DNA from: an uncultured Collinsella sp.
GTDB lineage: Bacteria; Actinomycetota; Coriobacteriia; Coriobacteriales; Coriobacteriaceae
Assembly: GCA_937896835.1 (NCBI GenBank)
Contig: CALBOJ010000006.1
Coordinates: 1-45,930 of the forward strand
Reading direction: 5' to 3'
DNA length: 45,930 nt
Under the pieces are notes generated by a model, which saw only the letters and a list, made by a program, of their open reading frames with translations, made no database searches and was not told the origin of the DNA. The position numbers and the translations under genes are program-made. Shown here one piece after another: positions 24,071 to 32,067 of the stretch (position 1 is the first letter of the stretch; every line of letters starts with the position of its first letter).

Positions 24071-25522
24071 CTACTCAACCGCATCGACGGTTGCCGCCAC
24101 GTTGCCGTCCGCCATGCGCACGCGGATAGCGTCACCAGGCTTAAACGTCTTAGCACTCGTAGCCACACCGTCATCGCTGTACGCGATGGAGTAACCACGG
24201 GCGAGCACCTTGAGAGGCGACAGGGCGTCGAGCGAGGCCGCTGCACGGCCTAAGTCAGACGCAGGCTTGCTCAACATCGTGCGCCCTTGATGCTCCAGAC
24301 GGGAGCTCGCGAGCGTGAGCGCATGGTGCTTGCCATCGAGCCCCGAGGTGCTTGCGACCAAGTGCTCGGGCAGGTGCTCAAAGTTGGAGCGGAATGTCCC
24401 GACCGAGCGCGCTATGGCGCCCGACAGGCGATCGGCCGTCAGGGCAAGCTCAGACTCGCGACGCTCGACCATAAATGTGGGGTCGTTGAGGCACGGGCGG
24501 CACGCAGCCGCATCGAGCGCATCGCCCAAGCGCGCCGTATAGGTATCCCAGGCACGTCGACCACGCTGATCGAGCATCTCCAGATCGACCTGATCCGACC
24601 CGATCATCGAAGCCATCGCAGCACCTAGGCGCTGATGGCGCGTCTCGAGCACATCCTCCAGCTCTGTCATAGCCGGTGCCACGGATTCTGCCGCCGCCGT
24701 TGGCGTGGAGGCGCGACGGTCGCTCACCATATCGCAGATCGAGGTATCGGGCTCGTGGCCGATACCGGTCACCACAGGCACGGGACAGGCCGCCACCGCG
24801 CGAGCAAGCTCTTCGTCGTTAAAGGTCATAAGATCATCGAAGGAACCGCCGCCACGCACGAGCAAAATGCAATCGGGCGCCGGCGTAATGGTGGCGGCGC
24901 GGCGCAAGCCTTCAATAAGCTCTGCTGGCGCACCCTCGCCCTGGACCTTGGCACCCACGCAAACGAGCTCGACAAGTGGGTTTCGACGGCGCAGCGTACG
25001 CTTGACGTCGTCGATCACGGCACCCGAAAGCGAGGTGACGACCGCCACGCGCGAGCAAAACACCGGAATGCGACGTTTGCGGGACTCGTCCATCAGCCCC
25101 TCGCGGCGCAGCTTTTCGGCTAACTGTGCCACCTGTTGACGCAGCAGGCCCTCCCCCGCCAGCGAGAACGAACGGGCGACAAAGCTCATACGGCCCGTGG
25201 GCTTATAGAGATTGAAGCTGCCCTTAAAGCTCACCTGCATACCGTCGCGCAAGTCGAAGGTGCGCTTGAGATAGGCGCCCTTCCAGATGATGCAATCGAC
25301 GGCGGCCGAGTCGTCCTTGATCTGGAAGTAGCAGTGGCCGCTTCGGGCATTGGGGCCACGAAAGCCCGTGACCTCGCCCAGGACGCTCAGCTGCGGAATG
25401 GCATCGAGCGCGCCGGCGGCGATCTCCACCGCCTGGCTCACGCTGAGCTCTTTGCGCTCCCGCTCGTCCGAACCGTCGAACTCGGCGGAAACGGCATTGC
25501 CGGTTAGATTCCAGCCTGCCAC
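24071..25522 (-). CDS. xseA: Exodeoxyribonuclease VII large subunit
   Basis: Catalytic subunit of exonuclease VII, acting on single-stranded DNA in repair. An N-terminal OB-fold (LSVSQAVEIAAGALDAIPQ, then VLGEVTGFRG and CYFQIKDDSAAVDCIIWKG) precedes the catalytic domain with VVTSLSGAVIDDVKRTLRRR, LLVRGGGSFDDLMTFNDEE and GIGHEPDTSICD. 483 aa is slightly longer than average. The GTG at 25522 is chosen for its AAAGGAGG ribosome site; an ATG at 25540 overlaps that site. It is followed by xseB. Confidence 0.95.
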   Translation of the reverse strand: MAGWNLTGNAVSAEFDGSDERERKELSVSQAVEIAAGALDAIPQLSVLGEVTGFRGPNARSGHCYFQIKDDSAAVDCIIWKGAYLKRTFDLRDGMQVSFKGSFNLYKPTGRMSFVARSFSLAGEGLLRQQVAQLAEKLRREGLMDESRKRRIPVFCSRVAVVTSLSGAVIDDVKRTLRRRNPLVELVCVGAKVQGEGAPAELIEGLRRAATITPAPDCILLVRGGGSFDDLMTFNDEELARAVAACPVPVVTGIGHEPDTSICDMVSDRRASTPTAAAESVAPAMTELEDVLETRHQRLGAAMASMIGSDQVDLEMLDQRGRRAWDTYTARLGDALDAAACRPCLNDPTFMVERRESELALTADRLSGAIARSVGTFRSNFEHLPEHLVASTSGLDGKHHALTLASSRLEHQGRTMLSKPASDLGRAAASLDALSPLKVLARGYSIAYSDDGVATSAKTFKPGDAIRVRMADGNVAATVDAVE

Positions 25523-25591
25523 GCAGCCTCCTTTCGTCATCGTGCACACGGGCTCCGGCCCTGTGCAAATTCAAGTCCCACACATAGTACA

Positions 25592-25621
25592 GCGCCGCGG
25601 GGACACAAATCCCCGCGGCGC
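25592..25621 (-). terminator. GC-rich stem after the YugP-like gene
   Basis: GCGCCGCGGGGA / TCCCCGCGGCGC, twelve perfect pairs with a 6-base loop, between the stop of the zinc peptidase gene (25638) and the xseA start. No T tract on the minus strand; it is probably a 3'-end stem. Confidence 0.6.
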
Positions 25622-25637
25622 CTGTCAGTCCAAGTTC

Positions 25638-26342
25638 TTATCGGTTGGAGTTTCTGTTGTAGCGAGCCATAAGGTAGAGCAGCTGAATAATCGAGGTGAG
25701 CGCCGCTGCCACATAGGTAAGCGCAGCTGCCGTCAGCACCTTCTTGGCACCGTTGACCTGCTTGGAGCTCATGCCCGACTGCTCAATGTAGGCCACAGCG
25801 CGGCGGCTGGCATCGATCTCGACCGGCAGCGTAACCAGCTGGAACAACACGCTAAACGAGAAGAAGATCAGCGCGAGGGTCGTGAGCCCCGCGATGTTCA
25901 TGAACAAGCCCATAAGCAGCACGATGGTCCAGGTGTTCTGAGTAAAGTTGACGACCGGGACCAGGGCAGTACGCACCTTCATCATGGCGTAACCACTTTG
26001 ACGCTGCGCAGCGTGGCCCGCCTCGTGACAGGCGACGGCAACGCTTGCGACCGATCCACCCGAACGGTTGGCGTCCGAGAGATACAGATTGTTATCCTGC
26101 GGGTTGTAGTGATCGGTGAGCTCGCCGGCAACGCCCTTGATGCCCACAGCGTTGCAACCGTTGGCGTCGAGCATGCGGCGAGCGACCGTAGCGCCCGTGT
26201 CGCCGTCCGAGCGAACCTTGGACCACGTCTTGTACGTCGAGTTGATATAGCTCTGCGCGGCAAGACCGAGCACCGTGCAGACAAGAACAACCAACAGGTA
26301 CAGTGGGTCGATGCCAAAGCCGTATCCATAGTAATAAGGCAT
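25638..26342 (-). CDS. Zinc metallopeptidase, YugP-like (Zn_peptidase_2 family)
   Basis: Membrane protein of 234 aa with an N-terminal membrane segment (DPLYLLVVLVCTVLGLAAQS) after a short tyrosine-rich start, and further hydrophobic segments in the C-terminal half. The zinc-binding HEAGH is at residues 106-110 (VACHEAGHAAQ). RRMLDANGCNAV and HYNPQDNNLYLS before it are typical of the YugP family. Start: ATG with GGAGGAAT upstream. Substrate and role are unknown for this family. A surface or membrane-protein quality function is a guess. Confidence 0.9.
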   Translation of the reverse strand: MPYYYGYGFGIDPLYLLVVLVCTVLGLAAQSYINSTYKTWSKVRSDGDTGATVARRMLDANGCNAVGIKGVAGELTDHYNPQDNNLYLSDANRSGGSVASVAVACHEAGHAAQRQSGYAMMKVRTALVPVVNFTQNTWTIVLLMGLFMNIAGLTTLALIFFSFSVLFQLVTLPVEIDASRRAVAYIEQSGMSSKQVNGAKKVLTAAALTYVAAALTSIIQLLYLMARYNRNSNR

Positions 26343-26434
26343 GCGAATTCCTCCGAATCGAGTTACACGTTGGAGGCATTCTACCCACTCAACCGGAAAG
26401 CAAGTCAGCATCGAAGTTTTGGCATCGTCAGCGA

Positions 26435-26532
26435 AAACGGCCGAGAGCGAGCAAGGTGACGTGAAAGAGAAGCGACGCGTACTTTGGTACGCGAGCGACG
26501 ATTGAACGTCAGATTGCCGCTCTCGGCCGTTT
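26435..26532. repeat. Compound stem element E5 (family B)
   Basis: Outer arms pair perfectly over 15 bp (AAACGGCCGAGAGCG, 26435-26449 with 26518-26532), with some pairing beyond. Inside is a 55-base core (26457-26511) closed by TGACGT / ACGTCA with a central GCGTAC / GTACGC stem. On the minus strand this core is 48/55 identical to that of E6. It lies after ribonuclease D on the minus strand. Confidence 0.8.
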
Positions 26533-26545
26533 GCAGCGTCGAGCT

Positions 26546-26573
26546 GTTACGCGGTTTGGTAAAACCGCGTAAC
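26546..26573 (-). terminator. Stem at the rnd stop codon
   Basis: GTTACGCGGTTT / AAACCGCGTAAC, twelve perfect pairs with a 4-base loop, immediately after the stop codon of ribonuclease D. No T tract follows, and element E5 comes next, so the two stems together form the 3' end of rnd. Confidence 0.6.
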
Positions 26574-27706
26574 TATAAGAGTTCGATTTTTCCGTCCTTC
26601 ACGGTGAGCCCCATGTTGCCCGAAAGCAAATCGTCCAGGCGCGAGCCCACGAGCTCAAAGCGCCAGCCTTCGCGCAAGGGACTCTGCTCGGGATGCTCGA
26701 TATAGTCGGCCAGGTCATCGCGCGAGGCAATGACCGAGGTCGCCACGCCCGAGCGCTCGGCAACCAGGCGAATAAGCGCGTACATGAGGTCAGTCACGCT
26801 CTCCAGTTCCGGCGAGATCTGACGATGTCCGCGCACCATAAGCGGAAGACGGTCGTGCGGGCAGCTTGCGCCACGTTTGATGGCCATGAGCGCGCCGTCC
26901 ACGTCGCGCTCCCCCAGCTGGTCGGTGCCACGAATGCTGCGGAACTCCTCGACGCGCACGGGGTTGCGCTTCACAAGCGCCAGCAGCGTATCATCAGACA
27001 TGACCCACTTGCGCGGGATGTTACGGCGCTCGGCGCGGTCCTCGCGCCAGGCGGCGAGCTCGCGCGCGATGCCCAGCTGATGGCGACTGCACGAGCTGAT
27101 GCGCTTGACCTTGCGGAACGCCTCGTGGCGATCGGCGCGATAATGCGACTCGTCGGCCAGCGGGCGCAGCTCGTCGATCACCCAGTCCACGCGGCCCAGC
27201 TCGCGCAGACGGCTCATCATCTCGGTATAGGCCACGATCAGGTACTTGACGTCATCGATCGCGTACTCAATTTGTTTGTCGGTCAGCGGGCGGCGCGACC
27301 AGTCGGTCAGCGACTCGGTCTTGGGCAGAGAGACGCCACAAAACGTCTGCACGAGCGCGCCGTAGGAAATCTGCTGGCGCTCGCCCAAAAAGGCGGCGGC
27401 GACCTGCGTATCAAAAATAGGACGCGGCAGCACGCCCACAGTATGGAGCATGACCTCCATATCCTGCGAACAGGCGTGGAACACCTTGGTCACGCTCTCG
27501 TCGGCCATAAGCTCGGCGAGCGGCGACAGGTCATCGATCACTAGGGGGTCGACCGCGACGCTCTCGGCAGGGGTGGCAATCTGAACCAGGCACAGACGCG
27601 GATGGAACGTGCGCTCGCGCAAAAACTCGGTATCGACGGCAATCGCGTCGAACTCGCAGGCGCGCTGGCAAAAGTCGAGTAGAGCCTGATGTGTGGAAAT
27701 GTACAT
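26573..27706 (-). CDS. rnd: Ribonuclease D (3'-5' exoribonuclease, DEDDy)
   Basis: 377-aa exoribonuclease acting on the 3' ends of tRNA precursors and other small RNAs. The DEDDy catalytic set is visible: D25 and E27 in AVDTEF, an aspartate in FHACSQDMEVM, and Y-x3-D in EYAIDDVKYL. An HRDC domain follows in the C-terminal half (ELAAWREDRAERRNIPRKWV, then MSDDTLLALVKRNP). The start is placed at 27706 because MYISTHQALLDF matches family N-termini; a GTG at 27742 is in frame. Neither has a strong ribosome site. Confidence 0.9.
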   Translation of the reverse strand: MYISTHQALLDFCQRACEFDAIAVDTEFLRERTFHPRLCLVQIATPAESVAVDPLVIDDLSPLAELMADESVTKVFHACSQDMEVMLHTVGVLPRPIFDTQVAAAFLGERQQISYGALVQTFCGVSLPKTESLTDWSRRPLTDKQIEYAIDDVKYLIVAYTEMMSRLRELGRVDWVIDELRPLADESHYRADRHEAFRKVKRISSCSRHQLGIARELAAWREDRAERRNIPRKWVMSDDTLLALVKRNPVRVEEFRSIRGTDQLGERDVDGALMAIKRGASCPHDRLPLMVRGHRQISPELESVTDLMYALIRLVAERSGVATSVIASRDDLADYIEHPEQSPLREGWRFELVGSRLDDLLSGNMGLTVKDGKIELL

Positions 27707-27804
27707 ATCAACCCATCGAATAAGGTTAGGCCCGAAAAACACGGGTAGGATATCGGCATTGCCTTACAACTATACTCGGTTAGTCACAGAACGGGAACGT
27801 AAGT

Positions 27805-28722
27805 ATGCGCTGCCTTATCATCCACAACCCGGCATCGGGCCCCAGCTCAGATGAAATCTTCGCATTCACGCACGCCCTCTCGCAGGGCGGCGACGAGGTC
27901 GTGATGCGCTTTATCGGCGACGGTATGGAGCCCGAAGACGCCGTGGCAGATGTGCGCGAGTTTGATCGCGTGGTGGTCTCGGGCGGCGACGGCACCGTCT
28001 CCAACGTGCTCGACCAGATGCGCGGATGCGGTGTCCCCACGCTCGTCTTCCCCTCCGGTACGGCCTGCCTGTTCTTCAACAACATCGGCAATGCCCCCGA
28101 GGCCGCGGCGCTCGCCAAGGCCTGCCGCGTCGGCCGTACCGTCAAGGCGGATATGGGTGAGCTCTTTTGGCTCGACGAGAACGGCAACGAAAAGCGCCAC
28201 GGCTTCATCATCATCGCCGGCTCGGGCTACGACGCCGAGATCATGATGAAGGCCGCCCCCACCAAAAACGACATCGGCGAGATCGCCTACTTCCTATCCG
28301 CGCTCGCTACGCCCAACCCCACGGTGGCGCACTTTACGATTGAACATGACGGCATTGTCGAGGAGCTCGATGGCATCTGCTGCATGGCCGGCAACACCTC
28401 GGTCATCCAAAACGACATCAACCTGTTCCCCAACTGCCGCATGAACGACGGCATGGTCGACATTGCGGTCATCGAACCCGTGCGCACCGTGCAGCTGCTG
28501 CCTACCGTGATCACCGCTGCGCTTGACCCCGCCGGCAAGGTACTCGGGCGCCCACAGTTCAAGATCATCCAGACCAAGGAAGCCAAGATCACCTGCACCC
28601 CGTCACTGGGCATGCAGTTCGATGGCGAGATTATCTCCAGCAATTTGGGCGTCTTTGGAGCCCGCGCGCTTCCGCAATGCCTCGACCTCATCGTCGACGA
28701 ATTCTCCCCGCTCGGAAAATAG
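27805..28722 (+). CDS. Diacylglycerol/lipid kinase family protein
   Basis: ATP-dependent lipid kinase family member, 305 aa. The N-terminal IIHNPASGP and the nucleotide-binding VVSGGDGTVSNVLD near residue 60 are the DAGK catalytic-domain motifs, followed by FPSGTACLFFNN. It may phosphorylate diacylglycerol or another lipid, or act in isoprenoid-lipid recycling; the substrate cannot be inferred. The stop codon overlaps the ribosome site of the next, very small gene. Confidence 0.88.
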   Translation: MRCLIIHNPASGPSSDEIFAFTHALSQGGDEVVMRFIGDGMEPEDAVADVREFDRVVVSGGDGTVSNVLDQMRGCGVPTLVFPSGTACLFFNNIGNAPEAAALAKACRVGRTVKADMGELFWLDENGNEKRHGFIIIAGSGYDAEIMMKAAPTKNDIGEIAYFLSALATPNPTVAHFTIEHDGIVEELDGICCMAGNTSVIQNDINLFPNCRMNDGMVDIAVIEPVRTVQLLPTVITAALDPAGKVLGRPQFKIIQTKEAKITCTPSLGMQFDGEIISSNLGVFGARALPQCLDLIVDEFSPLGK

Positions 28723-28731
28723 GAGGACCCT

Positions 28732-28824
28732 ATGAACGACAATCCCCTGATCGGCTTTATTGTCATCGTCTTGGCCATGCTCGTCGGTTACGCCATCAAC
28801 GTGATTCACCGCCGAAAGAAGTAA
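28732..28824 (+). CDS. 30-aa single-pass membrane peptide
   Basis: A short frame that starts at ATG 28732 with an ideal AGGAGG five bases upstream, overlapping the end of the lipid-kinase gene. The product begins MNDNPLIGFIVIVLAMLVGY and ends with a basic INVIHRRKK tail: one hydrophobic segment with positive charge inside. The gene is followed 34 bp later by a strong terminator, which closes a two-gene unit. No family recognised. Tight coupling suggests it may anchor or modulate the kinase. Confidence 0.75.
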   Translation: MNDNPLIGFIVIVLAMLVGYAINVIHRRKK

Positions 28825-28858
28825 ATCAACATTGGTATGATATTCATCCAGTTATCGA

Positions 28859-28907
28859 CTCTCCCGCTGTTTATGCAAATCCTAAACAGCGGGAGAGTTT
28901 TCTTTTT
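28859..28907 (+). terminator. Strong intrinsic terminator
   Basis: Perfect 15-bp stem CTCTCCCGCTGTTTA / TAAACAGCGGGAGAG with a 9-base loop and a TTTTCTTTTT tail. It ends the lipid kinase/small peptide unit. The following 225 bp to the C69 gene are AT-rich and appear to hold that gene's promoter, but no clear -35/-10 pair was found. Confidence 0.9.
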
Positions 28908-29086
28908 GACCGCCGTCTAATGCTTTATTCAGCTACAGTAAATGCAGGGTGCCTTTATTTAACTAAAGCCATAAAATGAGTATTATTATCCGTTCATCGT
29001 ATATTTCTTCACGCTCATCGAGCAAAGGCTGTTGTCGAGTGAATACTCTTTACACTTCCTTTAGGCTAGTAGATGTATTTATTAGC

Positions 29087-29116
29087 TGAAACTCCGTACG
29101 GTTTCGCGGGGTTTCA
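29087..29116 (+). other. Leader stem before the C69 dipeptidase
   Basis: TGAAACTCCG / CGGGGTTTCA pairs with one mismatch across a 10-base loop, ending about 8 bp before the GGGAGG ribosome site of the dipeptidase gene. It could affect mRNA stability or translation. Confidence 0.4.
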
Positions 29117-29132
29117 ACAGTTGGGAGGGATT

Positions 29133-30935
29133 ATGAGGTTTACTCATCCTGTCAACACGCTCAAGAAGCTCGGCTGCGGCCTTGCGTTTGGAGCAGCGGC
29201 TATCATGGCCATGCCGACTTCGGCACTCGCCTGCACCCAGATCTACATGGGCAGCAAGCTCACGGCAGACGGCAACACGTACTACGGCCGTTCCGAGGAC
29301 TTCGGTCCGCGCTACATCAAGCACTTTGGCATTGAGCCCGCACACAAGGACGGCAACGAGTACACCTCGGTCGAGTCCGGTTTTGAGTACAAGTCCAAGG
29401 GCGCAACCTACCGCTACACCTTCGTTCGCGACAACCCCTCGCAGTGGGAAGATCGCTACGACGCATATTCCGAGGCAGGCATCAACGAGAAGGGTGTCTC
29501 CTGCTCTGCCACGTTGAGCACCTCCTATAACGAGAAGGCCGAAGAGGCCGACCCCATCACCGAGGAGACTGGCATTGGCGAATACAACTACGCCAGCGTC
29601 ATTCTGGGCGAGAGTGCCACGGCCCGCGAGGGTGTCGAGCTCCTCGGCAGCCTGATTGACGAGCAGGGCGTCTGCTCCAACGACCAGATCATCATTGCCG
29701 ACAACAACGAGACCTGGTTGTTTGCAGCGCTTTCCGGCCATCAGTGGATCGCCATGAGGCTCACTGACGATAGCGCCTCGCTCAACCCCAACATCGGCAA
29801 CCTCACCTATGACGTCGACCTCGACGACACCGAGAACTGCCTCCACTCCGAGGGCATCGAGTCTATGCCTAAGGAGAAGGGCTTTGCCGAGTACACCGAC
29901 GGCAAGTTCGACGTCGCCAAGACCTACGGCGAGGAGATTGGCGAGGCCGGCATGCACCAGTGGTCGCGCTATATCCAGGGCCGCGATTACTTCATGGCTC
30001 CGCTTGCTGAGGGCACCGACTACGAGATCGTCAAGGACGAGCGCGAAGACGCTCGCGCGACGACCGGCGCCCTGGTCCACGAAATGCAGCCGTTGTTCTT
30101 TACGCCCGGCAAGTCCGACTGGAACACCTTTGAGATGATTCGTTCCTTCGCCGCTCGCGGCGAGAATGTCGCCGGCCTCAACGCCAACACCGACGGCGCG
30201 TATGCCATCGGCTCCAACCGCAACACCGAAATCCACACCTTCCAGATCCGTCACGGCATGGACCCCGAGATCGCGACCATCCAGTGGGAGATGCTCTCCA
30301 ACGCCGAGTTCTCCGTCGCTATCCCCCTCTATTCCGCACTGCTCACCGAGGTCAGCCCCTACTTCAGCGATCAGGATGTCTCCTTCGATCACTGCGAAGA
30401 GGAAGACGTCGTGAACAACGAGGAGCCCAAGAACTCCATCAACTACGTCCTCATGGACATCAACACGCTCGCCTATGAGAACCGCGACCACTGCGCCACC
30501 GGCGTCCGCGCCTATCTCGACGCCCTGCAGAAGGAGCTCATCGAGCAGAACCTGACCGTCGACGAGGCCATGCAGGCCGAAGAAGGCACCGAAGCCCGCA
30601 CCGCCCTGGCCAACAAGGCCGGCAAGGCTGCAACCAAGAACACCTATGTTAAGTGCAAGGCCATGCTCGAGGAGATGCGCGACTACCTCCAGGAGGGCGA
30701 TTTCTCCGAGGAGTTCGTCCCGAGTGACTACGATGCTGACAACGACTGCCTGGTCGAGTCCATCACCTACGCCGACGAGGCCCTTTCCGATGAGGACGTG
30801 GCCGAGCCCGAGGCCGAAGAGGAAGAGGTCACCGAGGAGAAGTCCGAGGGCAACAACATGGCCGCCATGGCCGTTGGCGCCGTCGTCATCATCGGTGTCT
30901 GCGCCTACGTGATCTATCGTCGCAAGAAGGCCTAA
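29133..30935 (+). CDS. Secreted, membrane-anchored C69 family dipeptidase
   Basis: Ntn-hydrolase-fold dipeptidase (PepD/C69), 600 aa, exported and anchored. A signal peptide (KKLGCGLAFGAAAIMAMPTS, then ALA) is cut before C34, which becomes the N-terminal nucleophile in CTQIYMGSKLTADG. GRSEDFGPRYIKHFG follows, as in the family. The C-terminus has an acidic linker (EPEAEEEEVTEEKSEG), one membrane helix (MAAMAVGAVVIIGVCAYVIY) and RRKKA, a stop-transfer tail without an LPxTG sortase motif. The ATG at 29133 has GGGAGG upstream. It probably digests dipeptides at the cell surface for amino-acid uptake; the Trp transporter unit lies just downstream. Confidence 0.92.
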   Translation: MRFTHPVNTLKKLGCGLAFGAAAIMAMPTSALACTQIYMGSKLTADGNTYYGRSEDFGPRYIKHFGIEPAHKDGNEYTSVESGFEYKSKGATYRYTFVRDNPSQWEDRYDAYSEAGINEKGVSCSATLSTSYNEKAEEADPITEETGIGEYNYASVILGESATAREGVELLGSLIDEQGVCSNDQIIIADNNETWLFAALSGHQWIAMRLTDDSASLNPNIGNLTYDVDLDDTENCLHSEGIESMPKEKGFAEYTDGKFDVAKTYGEEIGEAGMHQWSRYIQGRDYFMAPLAEGTDYEIVKDEREDARATTGALVHEMQPLFFTPGKSDWNTFEMIRSFAARGENVAGLNANTDGAYAIGSNRNTEIHTFQIRHGMDPEIATIQWEMLSNAEFSVAIPLYSALLTEVSPYFSDQDVSFDHCEEEDVVNNEEPKNSINYVLMDINTLAYENRDHCATGVRAYLDALQKELIEQNLTVDEAMQAEEGTEARTALANKAGKAATKNTYVKCKAMLEEMRDYLQEGDFSEEFVPSDYDADNDCLVESITYADEALSDEDVAEPEAEEEEVTEEKSEGNNMAAMAVGAVVIIGVCAYVIYRRKKA

Positions 30936-31066
30936 AGCCCTCATGTCTTAGCTGAGCGGACAAGGCAGCAATGGCAGCCTCGCCCGCTTAGCCCGCTCTT
31001 TTGACCGACGGGAAACCCGCCTGAAATCTTTTTAAAAAAGATTTCCCCGCATACACTTCGCTGTGC

Positions 31067-31072
31067 TATAGT
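31067..31072 (+). promoter_or_regulatory. Candidate -10 box of the tryptophan leader/transporter unit
   Basis: TATAGT lies 59 bp before the leader-peptide start, giving a predicted transcript start near 31079. The -35 region (TTCCCC) is poor, but an AAATCTTTTT / AAAAAGATTT palindrome (31024-31044) just upstream could act as an AT-rich upstream element or as a residual terminator of the dipeptidase gene. Confidence 0.45.
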
Positions 31073-31130
31073 GCAGCGCAACAGCAACTAGGTGCGACCG
31101 CGCCACGGCATCACGAAAGGAGCCACCAAC

Positions 31131-31199
31131 ATGAAGAACACGATGACGTCTCTCAACAACTGGTGGTGGCGTGATGCGAATACGATCGGTCGACAGTGA
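31131..31199 (+). CDS. Tryptophan leader peptide (22 aa, three Trp codons in a row)
   Basis: A short frame with a strong ribosome site (AAAGGAG) starts MKNTMTSLNNWWW and has three consecutive TGG codons at codons 11-13, ending in TGA at 31197. A stem-forming region and an intrinsic terminator follow before the transporter gene. Three Trp codons in 22 are far above expectation, and this arrangement is that of classical ribosome-stalling attenuation. When charged tRNA-Trp is scarce the ribosome would stall on the TGGs and prevent terminator formation. Confidence 0.85.
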   Translation: MKNTMTSLNNWWWRDANTIGRQ

Positions 31200-31204
31200 G
31201 TCCC

Positions 31205-31231
31205 TCACGCCTGTTTTTGCGCTCTAGGTGA
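31205..31231 (+). promoter_or_regulatory. Alternative stem regions of the Trp attenuator
   Basis: TCACGCC (31205-31211) can pair with GGCGTGA (31168-31174), right over the last Trp codon and the bases after it. The same TCACGCCT can instead pair with AGGTGA (31226-31231) with one bulge. These two exclusive pairings are as expected for regions 1:2 and 2:3 of an attenuator; the exact register needs folding software. Confidence 0.5.
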
Positions 31232-31238
31232 TTGGAAG

Positions 31239-31266
31239 GCCTCCGGTTTCGACCGGGGGCTTTTTT
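31239..31266 (+). terminator. Attenuator terminator before the Trp transporter genes
   Basis: GCCTCCGGT / ACCGGGGGC, nine pairs including one G-T, closed by a TTCG tetraloop and followed by TTTTTT. It lies 40 bp after the leader-peptide stop and 79 bp before the transporter S-component gene. Confidence 0.88.
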
Positions 31267-31344
31267 CTATCTCGAGCCCGATCGCATTCGCATCACGCGC
31301 CTCCGCTTTTCTCTTGCAATCCCCTTTTCGAAAGGATTTTCACC

Positions 31345-31917
31345 ATGTCTCAGAACACCACCGCCACCCAGCCCCGCACCGTCCAGACCGCCGATCGCGG
31401 CAAACTCGATGTCCGCGCCCTCGTCCTGCTCGCCATCCTGCTCGCCGCCGGCTTCATCCTCAACTTTACCGTCGGCAAGGCAATCTCGGGCATCTCGGGC
31501 GGCATGATCAGCCCCGAGTTCATCATCTCGGCCTTCTGCCTCACCATCCTGGTCGTTCGCCCCAACATCGGCCAGGCGCTCGTCATTGGCCTCATCTCGG
31601 CTGCCGTGATCCAGATTACCACCACTTCGCCGTTCGTCGATTTTGCCGCCGAGGGCATCGCCGCCATGCTCATGGCCGGCATCGTCAACGCCGCCGGCAA
31701 GAACGGTCAGGTCAAGCCTGCCGTCGCCATCGTCGCTACCTTCGTGACCACCTTTGTCTCCGGCGTCATCTTCATGGTTATCAAGATGGCCATGCTTGGC
31801 GTGGTCGGCGAGCTCGCCGCCGCTATGCTGCCCGTCGTCGCCATGACCGCCGTCTTTAACGCCATTCTGGTCGGCGCCCTCTATCTGCCCATTCAGAAGG
31901 CCCTGAAGCTCAACTAA
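31345..31917 (+). CDS. ECF transporter S component, probably tryptophan-specific (TrpP-like)
   Basis: Small membrane protein of 190 aa with about five to six hydrophobic segments, preceded by a polar N-terminus. LDVRALVLLAILLAAGFILN and ISGGMISPEFIISAFCLTIL give an ECF S-component pattern resembling TrpP. It would bind substrate outside and deliver it through the ATPase and T component encoded next. Start: ATG with AAAGGA upstream. Tryptophan specificity rests on the upstream Trp-codon leader peptide and on family resemblance from memory, not on binding residues. Confidence 0.82.
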   Translation: MSQNTTATQPRTVQTADRGKLDVRALVLLAILLAAGFILNFTVGKAISGISGGMISPEFIISAFCLTILVVRPNIGQALVIGLISAAVIQITTTSPFVDFAAEGIAAMLMAGIVNAAGKNGQVKPAVAIVATFVTTFVSGVIFMVIKMAMLGVVGELAAAMLPVVAMTAVFNAILVGALYLPIQKALKLN

Positions 31918-31923
31918 CCTGCT

Positions 31924-32024
31924 CGGCTTTACGAGCCACCCCATCTTGGCGTTCATTCGTCGCTCGCGTACCCAAGTACGCTTCGCTCCTCTTTCGCGCC
32001 AACCTGGGGCCCCTCGTAAAGCCG
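31924..32024. repeat. Compound stem element E6 (family B)
   Basis: 28-base outer arms (31924-31951 with 31997-32024) pair at 23 positions with two small internal loops. The 55-base core (31947-32001) is 48/55 identical to the E5 core on the other strand. The closing pair A-T of E5 is G-C here, a compensatory change. It starts 6 bp after the S-component stop codon, between the S and A genes of one transporter. Confidence 0.82.
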
Positions 32025-32067
32025 TCTCCGTGCTCCACCGGCAAAGACTGTCCCAAACAGTTAACTC

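Noticed and set aside
29082..30944. 620-codon minus-strand frame opposite the C69 dipeptidase
   Set aside because: Shadow of a gene with signal peptide, catalytic cysteine and membrane anchor; the antisense product has no recognisable motif.
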